Source: Aspidiotus rigidus (lineage: Eukaryota; Arthropoda; Insecta; Hemiptera; Diaspididae). From it: DNA of 64,000 nt. The stretch is from positions 358,100 through 422,099 of the forward strand of contig JAVHKY010000084.1 in assembly GCA_035079385.1 (NCBI GenBank), written 5' to 3'. The position numbers and the translations under genes were made by a program. Below the pieces are notes generated by a model. It worked only from the letters and a program-made list of their open reading frames with translations, was not told where the DNA came from and ran no database searches. Each line of letters begins with the position of its first letter. Positions within the stretch are counted from its first letter, which is position 1. Of this stretch, positions 35,401 to 46,055 are shown piece after piece.

Positions 35401-36532
35401 TGACGAGATAATGATCGTTTACCGAAATCAAATGACTGATATCAAGTAATAAACTATCAGAAGTACTCCAGAATTGATTCTCTCTTGAAAACTGAGCTGC
35501 CTTCCTTCATCACACTTTAAAACGATAGCAAAACGGATGTTTGACGAACTGGCGAAATTGTGTTCATCAATTCTCAATACTATTAGAATCTGATACAAAT
35601 TCAAGAGGAGATAGATAATTACATACAATTTAATCACATTCAAGATGAATACAAGTACGTCAGAATATGAATAGAAAGTGAGGGTCAGTTTTTGAAAATT
35701 AGTACCTAATTCTATGACTGGCAAAAACATTTGCCAGATACCAGCAAATAATCCACTACATTAAAATCTTCAATGAATCAAATCTAATAGTTAGTCCTTA
35801 TTTCCTTTTTGAACTTGAAACACAAATTACTCGAACATTCTATTCGCAGAAAGAAAGTAGAGATACCTAATTTAAATTCGAAATTAGCGCAAATGGTCTT
35901 TCAAAATATTTCAGGAGAAAGGTAAATCGGATGGTACGAGAATCAAATGAGAATATGAGTACTAAGGTGGCACAATCATACCAAACGAACTACCGGTACC
36001 GGTACAAATGCAGCACGCTTCGAATTCGGTAATGGTATTTGATAAGGGTATATCTTCACTAGTGTTCAACACAGATACTATGTACGTTATCAAAACAATA
36101 GTTATTTACCAAAAATTTACGTTTTCTTTTCGGTGGAGTCCTACTCTTATTAGTGCAGAAATCCATAATCTGTTTCTGTTTCTTATTCAATTTCTCGATT
36201 TCGTTGAATGTTCTCAAATAAGCATTCCACACAAGTTGACGATTTGGAATCGGTTTCTGAAAAATATCTTTATCGCGTGAACCTCTTTTCAATGACTCGA
36301 AAATTAAGTCGTTATTTTTGACTTTCTTGATATTTTTCACTTTCGTCGCTTTTCGTATTCCACCTCGGTTGTCCGAAAATTCTTTCTCCGATCTATAGAA
36401 AAATTGAAGATAGTATTATGTTGCACTCGCTTCAAGAACCACGTTTACATCGTTACAGAACCAAACGAGTCAAAATTTAGGCTCTTACTTCGTCTTCTTA
36501 AATGGTTTTCCAATAGTTTTCTTAGTTTTCAT
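29140..36532 (-). CDS. Lysine-rich, probably nuclear or nucleolar protein, three exons
   Basis: Predicted gene of 221 residues on the minus strand: exon 1 36532-36489 (MKTKKTIGKPFKKT), exon 2 36392-36110, exon 3 29478-29140. Splice borders are GT-AG with matching phases (split Lys codon after exon 1, phase 0 after exon 2). The middle holds NRQLVWNAYLRTFNEIEKLN, then the basic PPKRKRKF. Exon 3 has NFIRHSFPNQADVTDEQVNE, a KKKKLKRAATK run and EVKPKKRKKKRAKTF. Several basic clusters suggest nuclear or nucleolar targeting. I do not recognise the family. The 6.6-kb second intron holds repeats, including a SINE and a Helitron. No signal peptide or membrane segment. Confidence 0.72.
30420..30700. repeat. 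Palindromic element in the intron
   Basis: GAGCCGAGTTATGGACCAAA...AAATTGACCAATTTG at about 30450-30490 is inverted at about 30630-30680 (CAAATTGGTCAATTTTTGGC). Spacer about 140 bp. MITE-like, class unknown. Confidence 0.7.
31340..31485. repeat. Degenerate ATCGAT/ATCTC low-complexity tract
   Basis: About ten near-periodic words of the ATCTCGATTATATCGATACA kind, roughly 15-25 bp apart. Confidence 0.7.
31650..32200. repeat. Three diverged ~195-bp tandem units
   Basis: The order AATTAAGA(T/C)ACAGA, a TTATTCAG(T/C)A-like stretch ahead of GAATT, TCAGGTGTA, then CAAATTTCGTC and AAAATTTCTTC repeats at about 31650, 31840 and 32035. The units are strongly diverged. Poly-A inside the first unit at about 31770. 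Confidence 0.65.
32593..32614. repeat. (CTT)n microsatellite
   Basis: Short CTT trinucleotide run. Confidence 0.85.
32640..32690 (+). repeat. Possible isolated Helitron 3' end
   Basis: A GACGCC...GGCGTG stem is followed by GACCGCTAG and T, like the ACCGCTAG|T ends of the two Helitrons at 35251 and 41302. No matching 5' end was found. Confidence 0.4.
32700..33525. other. No gene recognised
   Basis: Intron of the lysine-rich gene. Contains poly-A near 33232 and a stretch rich in GAGTCACTCGAGTC-type words (33340-33420). No coding signal. Confidence 0.5.
33526..33620 (+). repeat. tRNA-derived SINE
   Basis: The sequence GGCGCAGCTGGTAGTGCAAC contains an A-box-like word, and GGTTTGAGCCCC about 35 bp later is a B box. 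An A-rich tail begins about 20 bp after it. The internal pol III promoter with A tail indicates a tRNA-derived SINE. The anticodon stem does not pair well, so a functional tRNA gene is unlikely. Confidence 0.65.
33621..34305. other. No gene recognised
   Basis: AT-rich intron sequence, with a GAGACAGA-type short repeat near 34245-34272. Confidence 0.5.
34306..35251 (+). mobile_element. Non-autonomous Helitron (946 bp)
   Basis: Begins TCTAATATATAAAG after an A and ends ACCGCTAG before a T, with a GCGCGCC-GGA-GGCGCGT hairpin about 12 bp before the end. The A|TC...CTAG|T borders and terminal hairpin are the Helitron hallmarks. No Rep/helicase gene inside. It shares its start (GTTTGTCTGTCTG), inner parts and end with the element at 39805-41302. 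Confidence 0.85.
35253..36100. other. No gene recognised
   Basis: Remaining part of the large intron of the lysine-rich gene, between the Helitron and exon 2. A minus-strand open frame (35428-35730) shows no motif. Confidence 0.45.
36110..36392 (-). CDS. Exon 2 of the lysine-rich protein gene
   Basis: 283 bp. The acceptor TTTTTCTATAG and donor TTG|GTAAAT lie in minus-strand sense. It reads SEKEFSDNRGGIRKATKV, then LIFESLKRGSRDKDIFQKPI and NRQLVWNAYLRTFNEI. Confidence 0.75.
36489..36532 (-). CDS. Exon 1 of the lysine-rich protein gene
   Basis: 44-bp start exon, MKTKKTIGKPFKKT plus two bases of a Lys codon finished in exon 2. Donor GAA|GTAAGA. Its phase fits exon 2 exactly, which decides this start. 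Confidence 0.68.
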
Positions 36533-37050
36533 GATGTGTACGGATGTTGAAGTCCTAATAAGCGTTTCAAAAATCTTATTCACGTTGAAATATCGACTCA
36601 CTCAATCCAACTAGTACCTACAAATAGATTTCACTAAGAATAAAATCAGCAGTAAATCAGTAGCACTTCAGGAACACTGTTCGGATTTCCTACAGCTTCA
36701 AGATCTTTTATTTTGTGTAACACGTCCAATGGATAGCCTAGTTTTGATCAAACTTTACGAATGAATGAATTTTCCGAATAATGACCGATTCTCGTCGACT
36801 ATGAACAAGCTCCAAGCTCTCAATAATTCGGGTACATGATATTCGAATAAATTAATAAAAATTATAATATCCCATTAAATAATAATGAATGACGAGTGAC
36901 AACCTTTGACTATATTATATTGTATGGACTGCGTATAGGACTGCGCTAACATGTATAAAATGAGCGAAAAACGCGTCCACAGATGTGATAAGCGTAAGTG
37001 GCACGCACCACGTTTTGCGTGTATTTTCATACGACGTGATCCTTGCCGCT

Positions 37051-37539
37051 ATAGATACCTAAAAAAAAGAGACAAGATAGCTAGTAGTTCTAGTGTTCCA
37101 CCGCACGCCAACACAGCGACACAGTATTCTTGGGCTAAATTAACATTGCGCTTATGGATGTTTTTCAGTTTTCATCAATTATCTCGGAAACCGTTCATTT
37201 TTATGAAAAAATGAAGAGAACAAAATTTATTCCCCTTGTAATTTCCTATCAAATGAGACCTACTTTGAATTTTTTTTTTTCAAAATATGAAATAGGTCTC
37301 ATACAATAGGAAATTACAAGGGGAATAAATTTTGTTCTTTTCATTTTTTCGTAAAAATAAACGGTTTCCGAGATAATTGATGAATACTGAAAAACGTCCA
37401 TAAGCGCAACGTTAACTTAGCCCTACAATACAGTGGCGCTATCTCTCGGCATGTAAATTAGCTCGACAAAAATCGGGTACCCGATTTTAACACAGCGCAT
37501 ATGGAGAGTTAGCTATCTTGTCTCTTTTAGGTATCTATA
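37051..37539. mobile_element. Mutator-like MITE, copy 1 (489 bp)
   Basis: Long-armed foldback starting ATAGATACCT and ending AGGTATCTATA, flanked by an exact 9-bp duplication CTTGCCGCT (37042-37050, 37540-37548). Arms contain GAGACAAGATAGCTA, ATTATCTCGGAAACCGTT and CCCCTTGTAATTTCCTAT, meeting near 37275. A 9-bp duplication with long terminal inverted repeats points to the Mutator superfamily. No transposase. Confidence 0.8.
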
Positions 37540-37724
37540 CTTGCCGCTTATATCCAAACGCGTGTTGTCTCAGGTTGTCTTACGCACCTACGTAAAAAAG
37601 GAACCGAGTGACGTCACTCGGTTCCGCGTCCCATGTATTTTTAAATGTGCGTGCGGGTTGCGTTTTGTTTACATTCAAACTGAGCACACCTCTTTTCAAA
37701 CACCTTGGGCACGGACTGCGAAAA

Positions 37725-37950
37725 TTAGATCTGGATCGCGGATCGCGAATCATCGGTCTTTTGACTGATCGGATCGCGGATCAATCATCGTTCATTGAAA
37801 ACGATCCGGATGACGGATCACGGATCACTAACATTTCTTTGCGATCCGACGGGTCAATCAACTGCGGATCAGAACATTTGATCCGTGATCCGGGAATCAG
37901 TGATCCGTGATCCGCGGATCATTTTATCTGTGATCCGCGAATCATTACTC
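37725..37950. repeat. GGATC/GATCC degenerate array
   Basis: About 220 bp built from variants of CGGATCGCGGATC and its inverse TGATCCGTGATCC. Both orientations occur, so the tract is also self-complementary. Confidence 0.9.
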
Positions 37951-38408
37951 AAATAGAAGGTAAATTTTTTTTCTCTTTCTCCATGGAAAATGTGGTTGTT
38001 TTGCAACGTGAAAAATTATAAGGCTTTAGGGTCGCCAGTATTGAAAATAAATGTATCACGACGCTTTTGTCCATTAAATATTCATGCAATAAAGACATGT
38101 CACGACAATGAAATCGAGAGTTGTTTTCGGTAATAAATTCATAATATATTAAAGTTGATAAACAGTTTAATCCATACAAACCGCGAAAGCTTCTTCAGAA
38201 TTAACCTCGTCGATCTTGGTGCACTCTCGCGTCCGCGATGAAAGTACGAGAGCCTCTTTCTCCTTATTTATTTACATCATCTTGACACGGGCACTGCATT
38301 ATCACGGTGGCACTAGATCCTTAGGCGTTAAGCGCGTTGAGCGTGTGTAGTGTTTGTTTTTTTTTTCACTCTTATCAACATAAACCCAAGAAACCTAACG
38401 AATGTGGT

Positions 38409-38994
38409 ATGTTGCATTCCGCGTGTTCGCGTCCTAAAAAGAAAATTAAGCTTTGTAAAGAAGTAAAGATTAAAATTAACGTGACGAACATCACCAAGAA
38501 TAGCGTAAATGTAGATTTTGAACGAGTACTTACTTCCTTCGAAGAATTTCTCAATGCGAGAGAATTAATCGAAATCGGTGAAAAACTAGCAGCGGATATT
38601 CTAATGGCATACGAGTGAGTTGAATCGAGTGAGTTGAATCGTACAATATTTTCAGATTTTCCATTATTCTGTTTCATACAGTTTCATTATCCACAGCGAT
38701 GGCAAAGCCGAAATTGCTGATATAGAAATTCCCAACGAAGATTCTGAATCCCAGGAGGAGTCGTCGGATTCATCACCGGAAGCCGGCATTTCGACGACGG
38801 GGAACTTATTCGGTGCGATAAAAGCAAGCTACGTACGGCGTTTAATTAGAAAGATCCGTTTCCACATATTGCCACGCAATAATGTTCCTCCGCTGTACAC
38901 AGCAATAAAAGATGAAAAAGTATGTCTTCGGACATATTTTAAAGCATTACATATTAGTGAGACTGTTTATGCTGAATGGTATTTTGCTGTGTAG
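38409..38994 (+). CDS. Unrecognised small protein with acidic serine-rich segment, two exons
   Basis: Exon 1 38409-38614 (ATG of MLHSACSRPKKKIKLCKEVK, then INVTNITKNSVNVDFERV and EEFLNARELIEIGEKLAADI). Exon 2 starts at 38697 after acceptor TTATCCACAG and completes a split Asp codon. It reads DGKAEIADIEIPNEDSESQE, then ESSDSSPEAGIST and YVRRLIRKIRFHILPRN. If exon 2 is read to its TAG at 38992, the protein has 167 residues. A donor-like AAA|GTATGT at 38919 offers another ending with further exons. Basic N-terminus, acidic middle and basic C-terminus suggest a nuclear or nucleic-acid partner, but the family is unknown. The ATG is the first in frame; the frame is also open upstream. Two inverted MITE copies flank the gene. 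Confidence 0.6.
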
Positions 38995-39575
38995 TAATAA
39001 TAATAGTAAATAAATACTTACAAGTGCTGCCTGTAGTTTATCTTCATCAATCGCGATTAGAATTTGCATTTAGGTTAATCTTTTTGTGCTTGAAAACGAG
39101 GAAAATTACTCGTTGGTCACCACGAAAAAATGTGAGCTTGGAAAAATTACAGATTCGTTACCGTATCGAGTTCATCGGATTTATAAGCGTATTTATTAAT
39201 TTTATCGGTTCTTGTTCCGATTTAATTGCTGAAATAGTCCCCATTGAACTTCGGTGAACGTACCAAAAAAAAAGAGTCAGGATCTTCGGACTTGAAACCG
39301 TAAAGAATGGGATGCTAGAATTTCGGTTGAGTAATGGTAAAGTAAAATATGATACAGGTTTTTCGGTTGAATAGGTAGTAGCATTTATTAAATGTGAGCC
39401 AGAATTTTTTTAAGAGCAGCTGCGTCGCACCTTCACACCTACGGTGCTCCGCAGCTGCTAGGATTCATAATAAATGTGAGCTTGTATCACACTTTTTTAT
39501 GACTACTACTGTTGCCTTGTCGCTTGACCGGCTTCCACAGAACTCGGTTCAGTTCTGTCCTGTGGTTCTTGGTGT
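38995..39575. other. 3' flank of the 38.4-kb gene
   Basis: Contains an AAATAAA-like poly(A) word near 39008. A short palindrome with CGCAGCTGCTAGG near 39420-39470. No gene seen. Confidence 0.45.
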
Positions 39576-39581
39576 CCTATC

Positions 39582-39712
39582 ACTATACTCCGTTCGCGTT
39601 GAGAAAGGATAGAGAGTAGTACCTCAAGAACAAAACGGTAGATTGAAATTACCTGGAGCGTTCCCTTCTCAAAGTACTACTTTCAATCCTTTCTTAACGT
39701 GGAAGGAGTATA
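39582..39712. mobile_element. Short MITE (~130 bp), family shared with 46.57 kb
   Basis: TIRs ACTCCGTTCGCGTTGAGAAAGG / CCTTTCTTAACGTGGAAGGAGT, with TA at both borders. A similar element lies at 46568-46728. The TA borders suggest a Tc1/mariner-type MITE; superfamily inferred. Confidence 0.7.
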
Positions 39713-39804
39713 ATGAACTATAAAGACATAAACCATGCCCATTAACCATAGGTTAATCAATAGTTCAAAATAGTCCACCGAAGAAGTTGAAGCTTTGACT
39801 ATAA

Positions 39805-41302
39805 TCTAATATATATAGATACCTAAAAGAGACAAGATAGCTAACTCTTCATATGCGCTGTGTTAAAATCCGGTACCCGATTTTTGTCGAGCTAATTTAC
39901 GTGCCGAGAGATGACACTACTGTGTTGTAGGGCTAAATTAACATTGCGCTTATGGACGGTTTTCAGTATTCATCAATTATCTCGGAAACCGTTTATTTTT
40001 ACAAAAAAATAGAACAAAATTTGTTCCCCCTGTAATTTCCTATCGTATGAGACCTATTTCATATTTTTGAAAAAACAAAATCCAAAGTAGGTCTCATTTG
40101 ATAGGAAATTACAAGGGGAATAAATTTTGTTCTCTTCATTTTTTCATGAAAATAAACGGTTTCCGAGATAATATTGATGAAGACTGAAAAACATCCATAA
40201 GCGCAATGTTAATTTAGCCTAAGAAAACTGTATTACTGTGCTGGCGTGTGGTGGAACACTAGAACTAACGAAGTTAGCTGTCTTGTCTCTTTTATATAAG
40301 GTATCTATACTAAAATAAAATATATAAAACGGAAGGTTTGTCTGTCTATCTGTCTGTTGGTCTGTTTGTCTGTTTGTCCTTTTATAACTCGAGAACCGCT
40401 GTACCTATTGACTTGAAATCTTCGCCACATATTTGTATTATTCCAGGATAAATTTTAAATCATAAATGAAAATTTTAGCTCCAATAGAAAGAAAGTTCTT
40501 ATTAAAAATTGTGGGCCCTCGCTGTACGCGTCACTTGACGTGATTCGATTCACCAAAGAAGGCTAACTATACGCAACTGTCTACTGTATTTCTCTCCTAC
40601 CCTCACATCCTGTATTCTTGAGAACTGGACTTTGGTGTTACCTTCTTAATTGCAGCACGTTAGAAGTGTGTTCTTTTTATTTTCTTAACGGGAAGTAGGG
40701 AAATCTTAGAATGTTTGTCTCACTGTCTGTAGAAACGCGACTGTGACAACAATGATATGTTTGTATGCCTGTTATTTGAACGCTTTTACCTATTGACGTG
40801 CAGTATTTTTTGAAAGTCTCATTTTTATTTGGGTAAAGTTGTAGATAAATTTCAACGTTCTGACTCCTTCTGGATGGAGTAATGAGCGAAAATCTGAATG
40901 GTAAAAAAATTCCGACGTAGTGAAACTGCTTGTCACTGTACGCATTGTTCCAAATGTTTAAACGCGTTAAGCCTCACAGTTCTAAAAATTCAATTATTGT
41001 ATACCTGACACGAATTTTACTCATTTATATGAAAAATTGAAGAGAACAAAAATTGTGTGCCCTGTAATTTCCTTTCAAAAGAGTCTAATTTCAGATTCAT
41101 ATGAGAGAGAGTTCTGTCCATATATTTCCCTAATCACCATTGCGACTGGTAAAATATTGAATTAGTCCATTTTTTGCTGCAATACAGCCTTTACCTGTCA
41201 AGTTAGCTCTTACCGTTGAAATCCAAATATTTACAAAACACAGATATCAACTCAACAAAAAGGTGGCGATCAGGCCGCCGGAGGCGCGTCGACAACCGCT
41301 AG
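39805..41302 (+). mobile_element. Non-autonomous Helitron carrying a nested MITE
   Basis: The 5' end TCTAATATAT follows an A at 39804; it is interrupted by the MITE at 39815-40309 and resumes with TATATAAAACGGAAGG. The 3' end is a GGCCGCCGGAGGC hairpin, then ACAACCGCTAG|T. Without the MITE it is about 1.0 kb, like the copy at 34306-35251, with which it shares inner words such as TTGAAGAGAACAAAAATTGT. An alternative start at 40304 (A|TC) exists, but the split end explains the copy better. Confidence 0.72.
39815..40309. mobile_element. Mutator-like MITE, copy 2 (495 bp)
   Basis: Same foldback as 37051-37539, in opposite orientation when internal asymmetric parts (AAATCCGGTACCCGATTTT, GTGGAACACTAGAACTA) are compared. 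The flanks show no clean 9-bp duplication, perhaps because the low-complexity Helitron end around it changed after insertion. Confidence 0.8.
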
Positions 41303-43080
41303 TATTGTATATTATGGACTGCCCTAAGTGGTAAAAAATACGGCTCAACATCAGAGTGTCCCGCTTATGACGATTTATAAGGCAATGTCGCAAACGTTCA
41401 CTGGGGGCTCCGTCCAATGCATTTGTTTATGGATGATAATCAGAAAATATTTTCAACAAAGTAGATATTTGAGAGTGGTCTCAAATTAAAGAAAATTTCA
41501 ATCTCTACGACTTTCATTTTTAAGATTTTTTCATAGAAATTCCCTTTAAGAAGTTATTTGAAAAAAAAAAAAACTTCAAATTTGTAATGTTGCATAAATG
41601 CACCTGATAACACAAGCCCCCAGTGAGTGTTTGCGTCAGTTCGCGATATCACCTTATAAGCGGCATTGAACACGTTCGCGCAGTGGGAAAAGGTGTGACG
41701 CGTGTATTTTAAGGCCATGCTTTACCTATCTACTAACACAAAGACACACACTACTGTCGAAAATAGCAAGGCAGAGTTTGCTCTGTGTAAACAGAACACT
41801 TGTATTTAAGACAGGAGAAAATAATAAATAGATACAACGCCAGTGGCGCTGTGCAGTGGATTGACAGATTGTAAGCACAACAGTCTGCGTAAATGTTGAC
41901 GTCACGAATAAAACGCTCTACTCAACTTAACATTACTGTCAGTGTTGCCTAATACGATTAACAAAAGGACAAATACAAAAGTATAAAATTTATTTCATAA
42001 GGAACACCAGATATTAAATTTAAACATCGCTTAAAACTATAGGAATAAGTAATAAAACTGCTGGAGTCACGAATCACGACATATTACGCTGTCTTGGTAC
42101 CTGTCGACAGAAAAGGAGAACAAATACTCCGTTAATAAGAGCCGAATTTCTGTCGACTATCGAAAGTATATACGGTAAAATAACTTCAATGTAATATTAT
42201 AGAAGCATAAGAATCGTCTCAATCTTCGTTTACTATAGTCCTAGAAAGTATAGGAGCTCTGTCAAAAGTTACAGTTCGCAAATAGTATCGTATTGCGTCA
42301 GACGTAAATGTATTTCAAGACAGCGTAACGAGCGCATAATCCACCATTATCGAAATAATAATTCAGATATATTGAATCAAGACTCACTTGGGGAACAACC
42401 TGACTTGCCACTTCTTCAGCAGCCATTGAGGAAGGAAGGATGGAAATAAACAAACAAAATAATTGAACAAATAATCGAAATAATGCACGAACACACAAAT
42501 GCAGAAAGAATGCGCGCATCTACAAAAGAAATCGGCATCAACAAGTGTGGACTCGTGCATGACCAAGGAAGGTGGCTGCGCTCGCTACAAGGTAGGTGTA
42601 TGTTTCCTTGAACAAGTCACTCGAAGACTACCATGACGTCATGGTGATTTTCGACAACTACCTTGGGAATAAAGAGAGGCGACAAAGAATACTAATTACA
42701 ACCTGAACTCCACATAAAAGTCGATGAAACTTGGTAGACTTGAAGTTAAACGTTTTTAGAACACTGTAAATTAGTTCATGATATCCAAATCATTTCCGTT
42801 TTTGCGATTCTATCGTGGGAAACATTACTCCTTGGAACTGATAACGTGCAAATGATCAATTTTTTCACTTGATCCTAGGGCAAATAAAGAACGAAACTAA
42901 CGATCTTGAAATAATTTCCAGTCTTTATGAGATTTGGAGCTAATTTCATGCAGTAATCAGTATTCCAGAATATTTTCCCACGAAGTGTTTCAGGTTGCAG
43001 CGTTCCTTGTTTTCACAGTGTGTTTTACATGTGTTAGTAGATAGGTAAAGCATGGCCTTAAATACCCGTGTTCAGTGCCA
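41303..43080. repeat. Region bounded by an inverted word pair; otherwise no gene
   Basis: GGCCATGCTTTACCTATCTACTAACAC near 41712-41740 is inverted near 43035-43065. The 1.3 kb between holds no recognised gene; open frames at 42298-42566 (minus) show only hydrophobic low-complexity sequence. Confidence 0.55.
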
Positions 43081-43319
43081 CATACGGCAAACCTTATCAC
43101 ATCTGTGGACACTTTTTTCGGTCGTTTTATAAACGCTAGCGCAGTCCACATAATATATAGTCAAAGAGTTGAAGGCGTAGGCTGTAGAAAAATAATAGGT
43201 TCTATTTTGAACCGGACATCCACTAAGATCGGTCAGCACTGTGATCGATAAAATTAGGTATCCATAATAATAAAACACAAGTAATTGATAATAAACGCAG
43301 AGATGGAAAGCGATTAGAT

Positions 43320-43625
43320 AACGCTATCGCTTTTCGATTTTGCTTCTGACCTTCGAATATTAAGCTACCGCTTTTCGCTTTTCGCTTTTTTGACTTTTGT
43401 TTCGCTTTTTGCTTATGCTTTTCGCTTCCGAAAAAGGTATTGTTTTTCGCTAAAAACTTTTTCAGTTTTTCACAATTTTCCCCTTTTAGAAACAAACAAG
43501 CAAAAAAAAACAAAAGTAGGAACACAAAAATGAAAAGCTGTTGCTTTTTGCTTTTTTGACATTTGTTTTGCTTTTCGCTTCCAAAAAACTTGTCGCTTTT
43601 TAATAACTTTCCATCTCTGAATAAA
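43320..43625. repeat. CGCTTTT/TTCGCTT degenerate array
   Basis: About 300 bp dominated by variants of TTTTCGCTTTTCGC, with a T-rich bias on the plus strand. Open frames of Lys-rich type on the minus strand are by-products. Confidence 0.85.
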
Positions 43626-43629
43626 CGTA

Positions 43630-44995
43630 AAAAGCAAAGTCATATATATTATTATGGTCTATACATGTTAAGAAAGGGTTTTTCTGAGAAGGTAAATTTC
43701 ATCAACGCTTGAAACATTGTTATGAATTTTTTTTTTCTTCAATGAGAATAGGTTACAGACAGCCATGGTTACAGAAGAAAGAAAATTCATCAGGATGTTT
43801 TAAACATGTAAAAGAAAAATAATGAAAGGAAGTTTGTCACTATACTCAGAAAAACGAACGTTCCCTTCTGCCTTGGACTATTTGCATATAAAACGATCTG
43901 TAGTGGCGCTGTTGTCGATGTCGAGAAGGTGATCATGGCATTTTTCACCATAAGACAGCACGTTAATAAAATCGACTGTACCTTCTCAAAATATTATTTT
44001 TTCCGAAAAATGTATAGAACAAAAATTACAGTCCTCTTGATTTCCTGTCAAGTGAATATAATTTCAAATATCTCGGATGAATTTTTCAAGATCATCACCT
44101 TTTTGCCAAGCTTCCGCAAATGACCGTCACAGAAAATGTAGAGAGCACCTTCTTCTATTTTATTTGCGAATATAGTATGCAATTGCTAAGTGAGTCAAAA
44201 ATAACTTACTGGAAGAAAGATAACTTCGAACTATTATCGTGTCCGCACAAAACGCAAGAATTAACATTAACAACATTATTCATTATTTAAAATAAAAAGT
44301 ACAATAATTCGAATGATTATCAACGTGAATTGAGACAGAATTATAATCACATAATTCTGATCTCAATAATATTGTACTATTTATCATTACATGTGTAGCG
44401 ACTGTGGTACGCAACCCGCAATACTTGATCTGTGGATTCCCTCTGCTTCCCTTGCGCACATGTCGGCTTTGTTCTACCCACCCATAGATGCCTTGTCAAG
44501 TTAGTCCATACAAAGTACTATAAATAGTCAAAGCCTTCTCCATTGTAATTTGTAGCGTCACAAGTAGCGGGCGTGGAGCGCATCTTGCGTTGAATTTAGT
44601 ATACGTACCTAATGAATACAAGAAAATGTAACAATATTTATCACTATAGGCTCACAGCGTCGCATTGCCTATCTCATTTATGGGAGAAATACATGTAAAA
44701 AGTATGTACAAAAACTGCACGTTATCTCCGAAAATTGATCGACACCTACCTATTTGTGACCTTCCAATGGACTAGGGCCCTTAGGTTTGAATCATTACTG
44801 TTATTTTTGATAATTTCTGTAAATAAATTCATGAATAGTTTTTTCTTCATTTTGATCTCATGGCCTGCTGCATATATCTGGTCAACATCATACCTACTTA
44901 ACATTACTATTATTTGTTGATAATTTGTTTGTTATTTGTTAATCAAATGCAAAAAAATTTAGTATTTTTTCTTTAAATATAAGGGCCCTTTCCTG
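43630..44995. other. No gene recognised
   Basis: AT-rich. Contains the partner (44400-44550) of the degenerate repeat at 1213-1490. No coding evidence. Confidence 0.45.
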
Positions 44996-45190
44996 GGAGC
45001 TCGAGAGCAGGTAAAATGGACATCCATTTTGTTTTTTAAATGAACCTTACATCCTTTGGAAAACATTGGATTCTTGGAAAACAAGATGGATGTCCCGTCG
45101 TACCTTTGCAAAAATCTTGTGAGCTAGGTTCACTTAAAAAACAATATGGATGCCAATTTTACCTGCTCTCGAGCTCCTTATTGAAAGGTG
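44990..45190. repeat. Palindromic MITE-like element (~195 bp)
   Basis: GGGAGCTCGAGAGCAGGTAAAAT...ATCCATTTTGTTTTTTAA...GAACC is inverted at about 45118-45178 (GGTTCACTTAAAAAACAATA...GAGCTCC). Spacer about 50 bp. Confidence 0.8.
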
Positions 45191-45199
45191 ACATTTTTT

Positions 45200-46055
45200 C
45201 TTTTGAAAATTAAAGATGAGGCTCTTAGCTTTTCTTAAAGCCAAATATGAATAGAAGTTGAGAAATTAAAATTTGAAAACAACGATTTCTCCCTTTACGG
45301 CCAGCTATTTTCAAAAAACTTGTAAGCTTCAATGCTACACCAGCGCTCAACATTCACGTTCTGTGGCAACAACATGAAACTGCGCGAGTTACACAACTTG
45401 GTGTTCTATACAACTTTGGTAAGAAGTATCAAGGAGATTCTTTGGTAAGAGTATTGAAATTTTGATTTTCCAGAAAAACGTTTGTAAATTGATCGTTTTC
45501 TTTTTGTATATGTGATTATTTCTGTTGAATGAAACTTTAAACACCAGCACGGAAACTTGATTTTACAAAATGATTTTCTATTGATTTTCACAAGTATTCC
45601 ATGACACCTCTCACGACCTCAGCGATGCTAGCGCTGCCCAGTTTGATTAAGGCTCTATTCGCAAAATACAGAGCAGTTGCGCTACACATGGCAATTTACA
45701 GAAACTGGACGAGAAGGTGATTGCGTATTTTTTATCCTAAGAGGATACTAATTACAAACATAAAGTCAGCTAAATCTTTCAATATGAATTCCTTTTGAAA
45801 ATTGGGAAAAAACAGAGAGTTAAAAGTTGTAGCTGTTAGATGTTTTCTTTCCAGTAAATCTAATTTTGAAAACTTTGTCCATCACCATCACCTTCATGAG
45901 TTTCCTACAATGAAAAAAAGTTGGTAACGAGCGATTTTGAATCGAATAAACCAATGGTATTTGAAATCTGGATTGCCCATTGCTTGTTGCTTGTTGCCAA
46001 CCTTTGTTTATTGTAGGTATGGATATCTGGAAGAGACAAGATATAGCTATTAACC
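45200..46055. other. No gene recognised
   Basis: AT-rich sequence; no repeat or coding pattern found. Confidence 0.45.

Noticed and set aside
42298..42566. Hydrophobic minus-strand frame as a membrane protein
   Set aside because: Short, low-complexity Phe/Leu/Cys content with no splice or family support.
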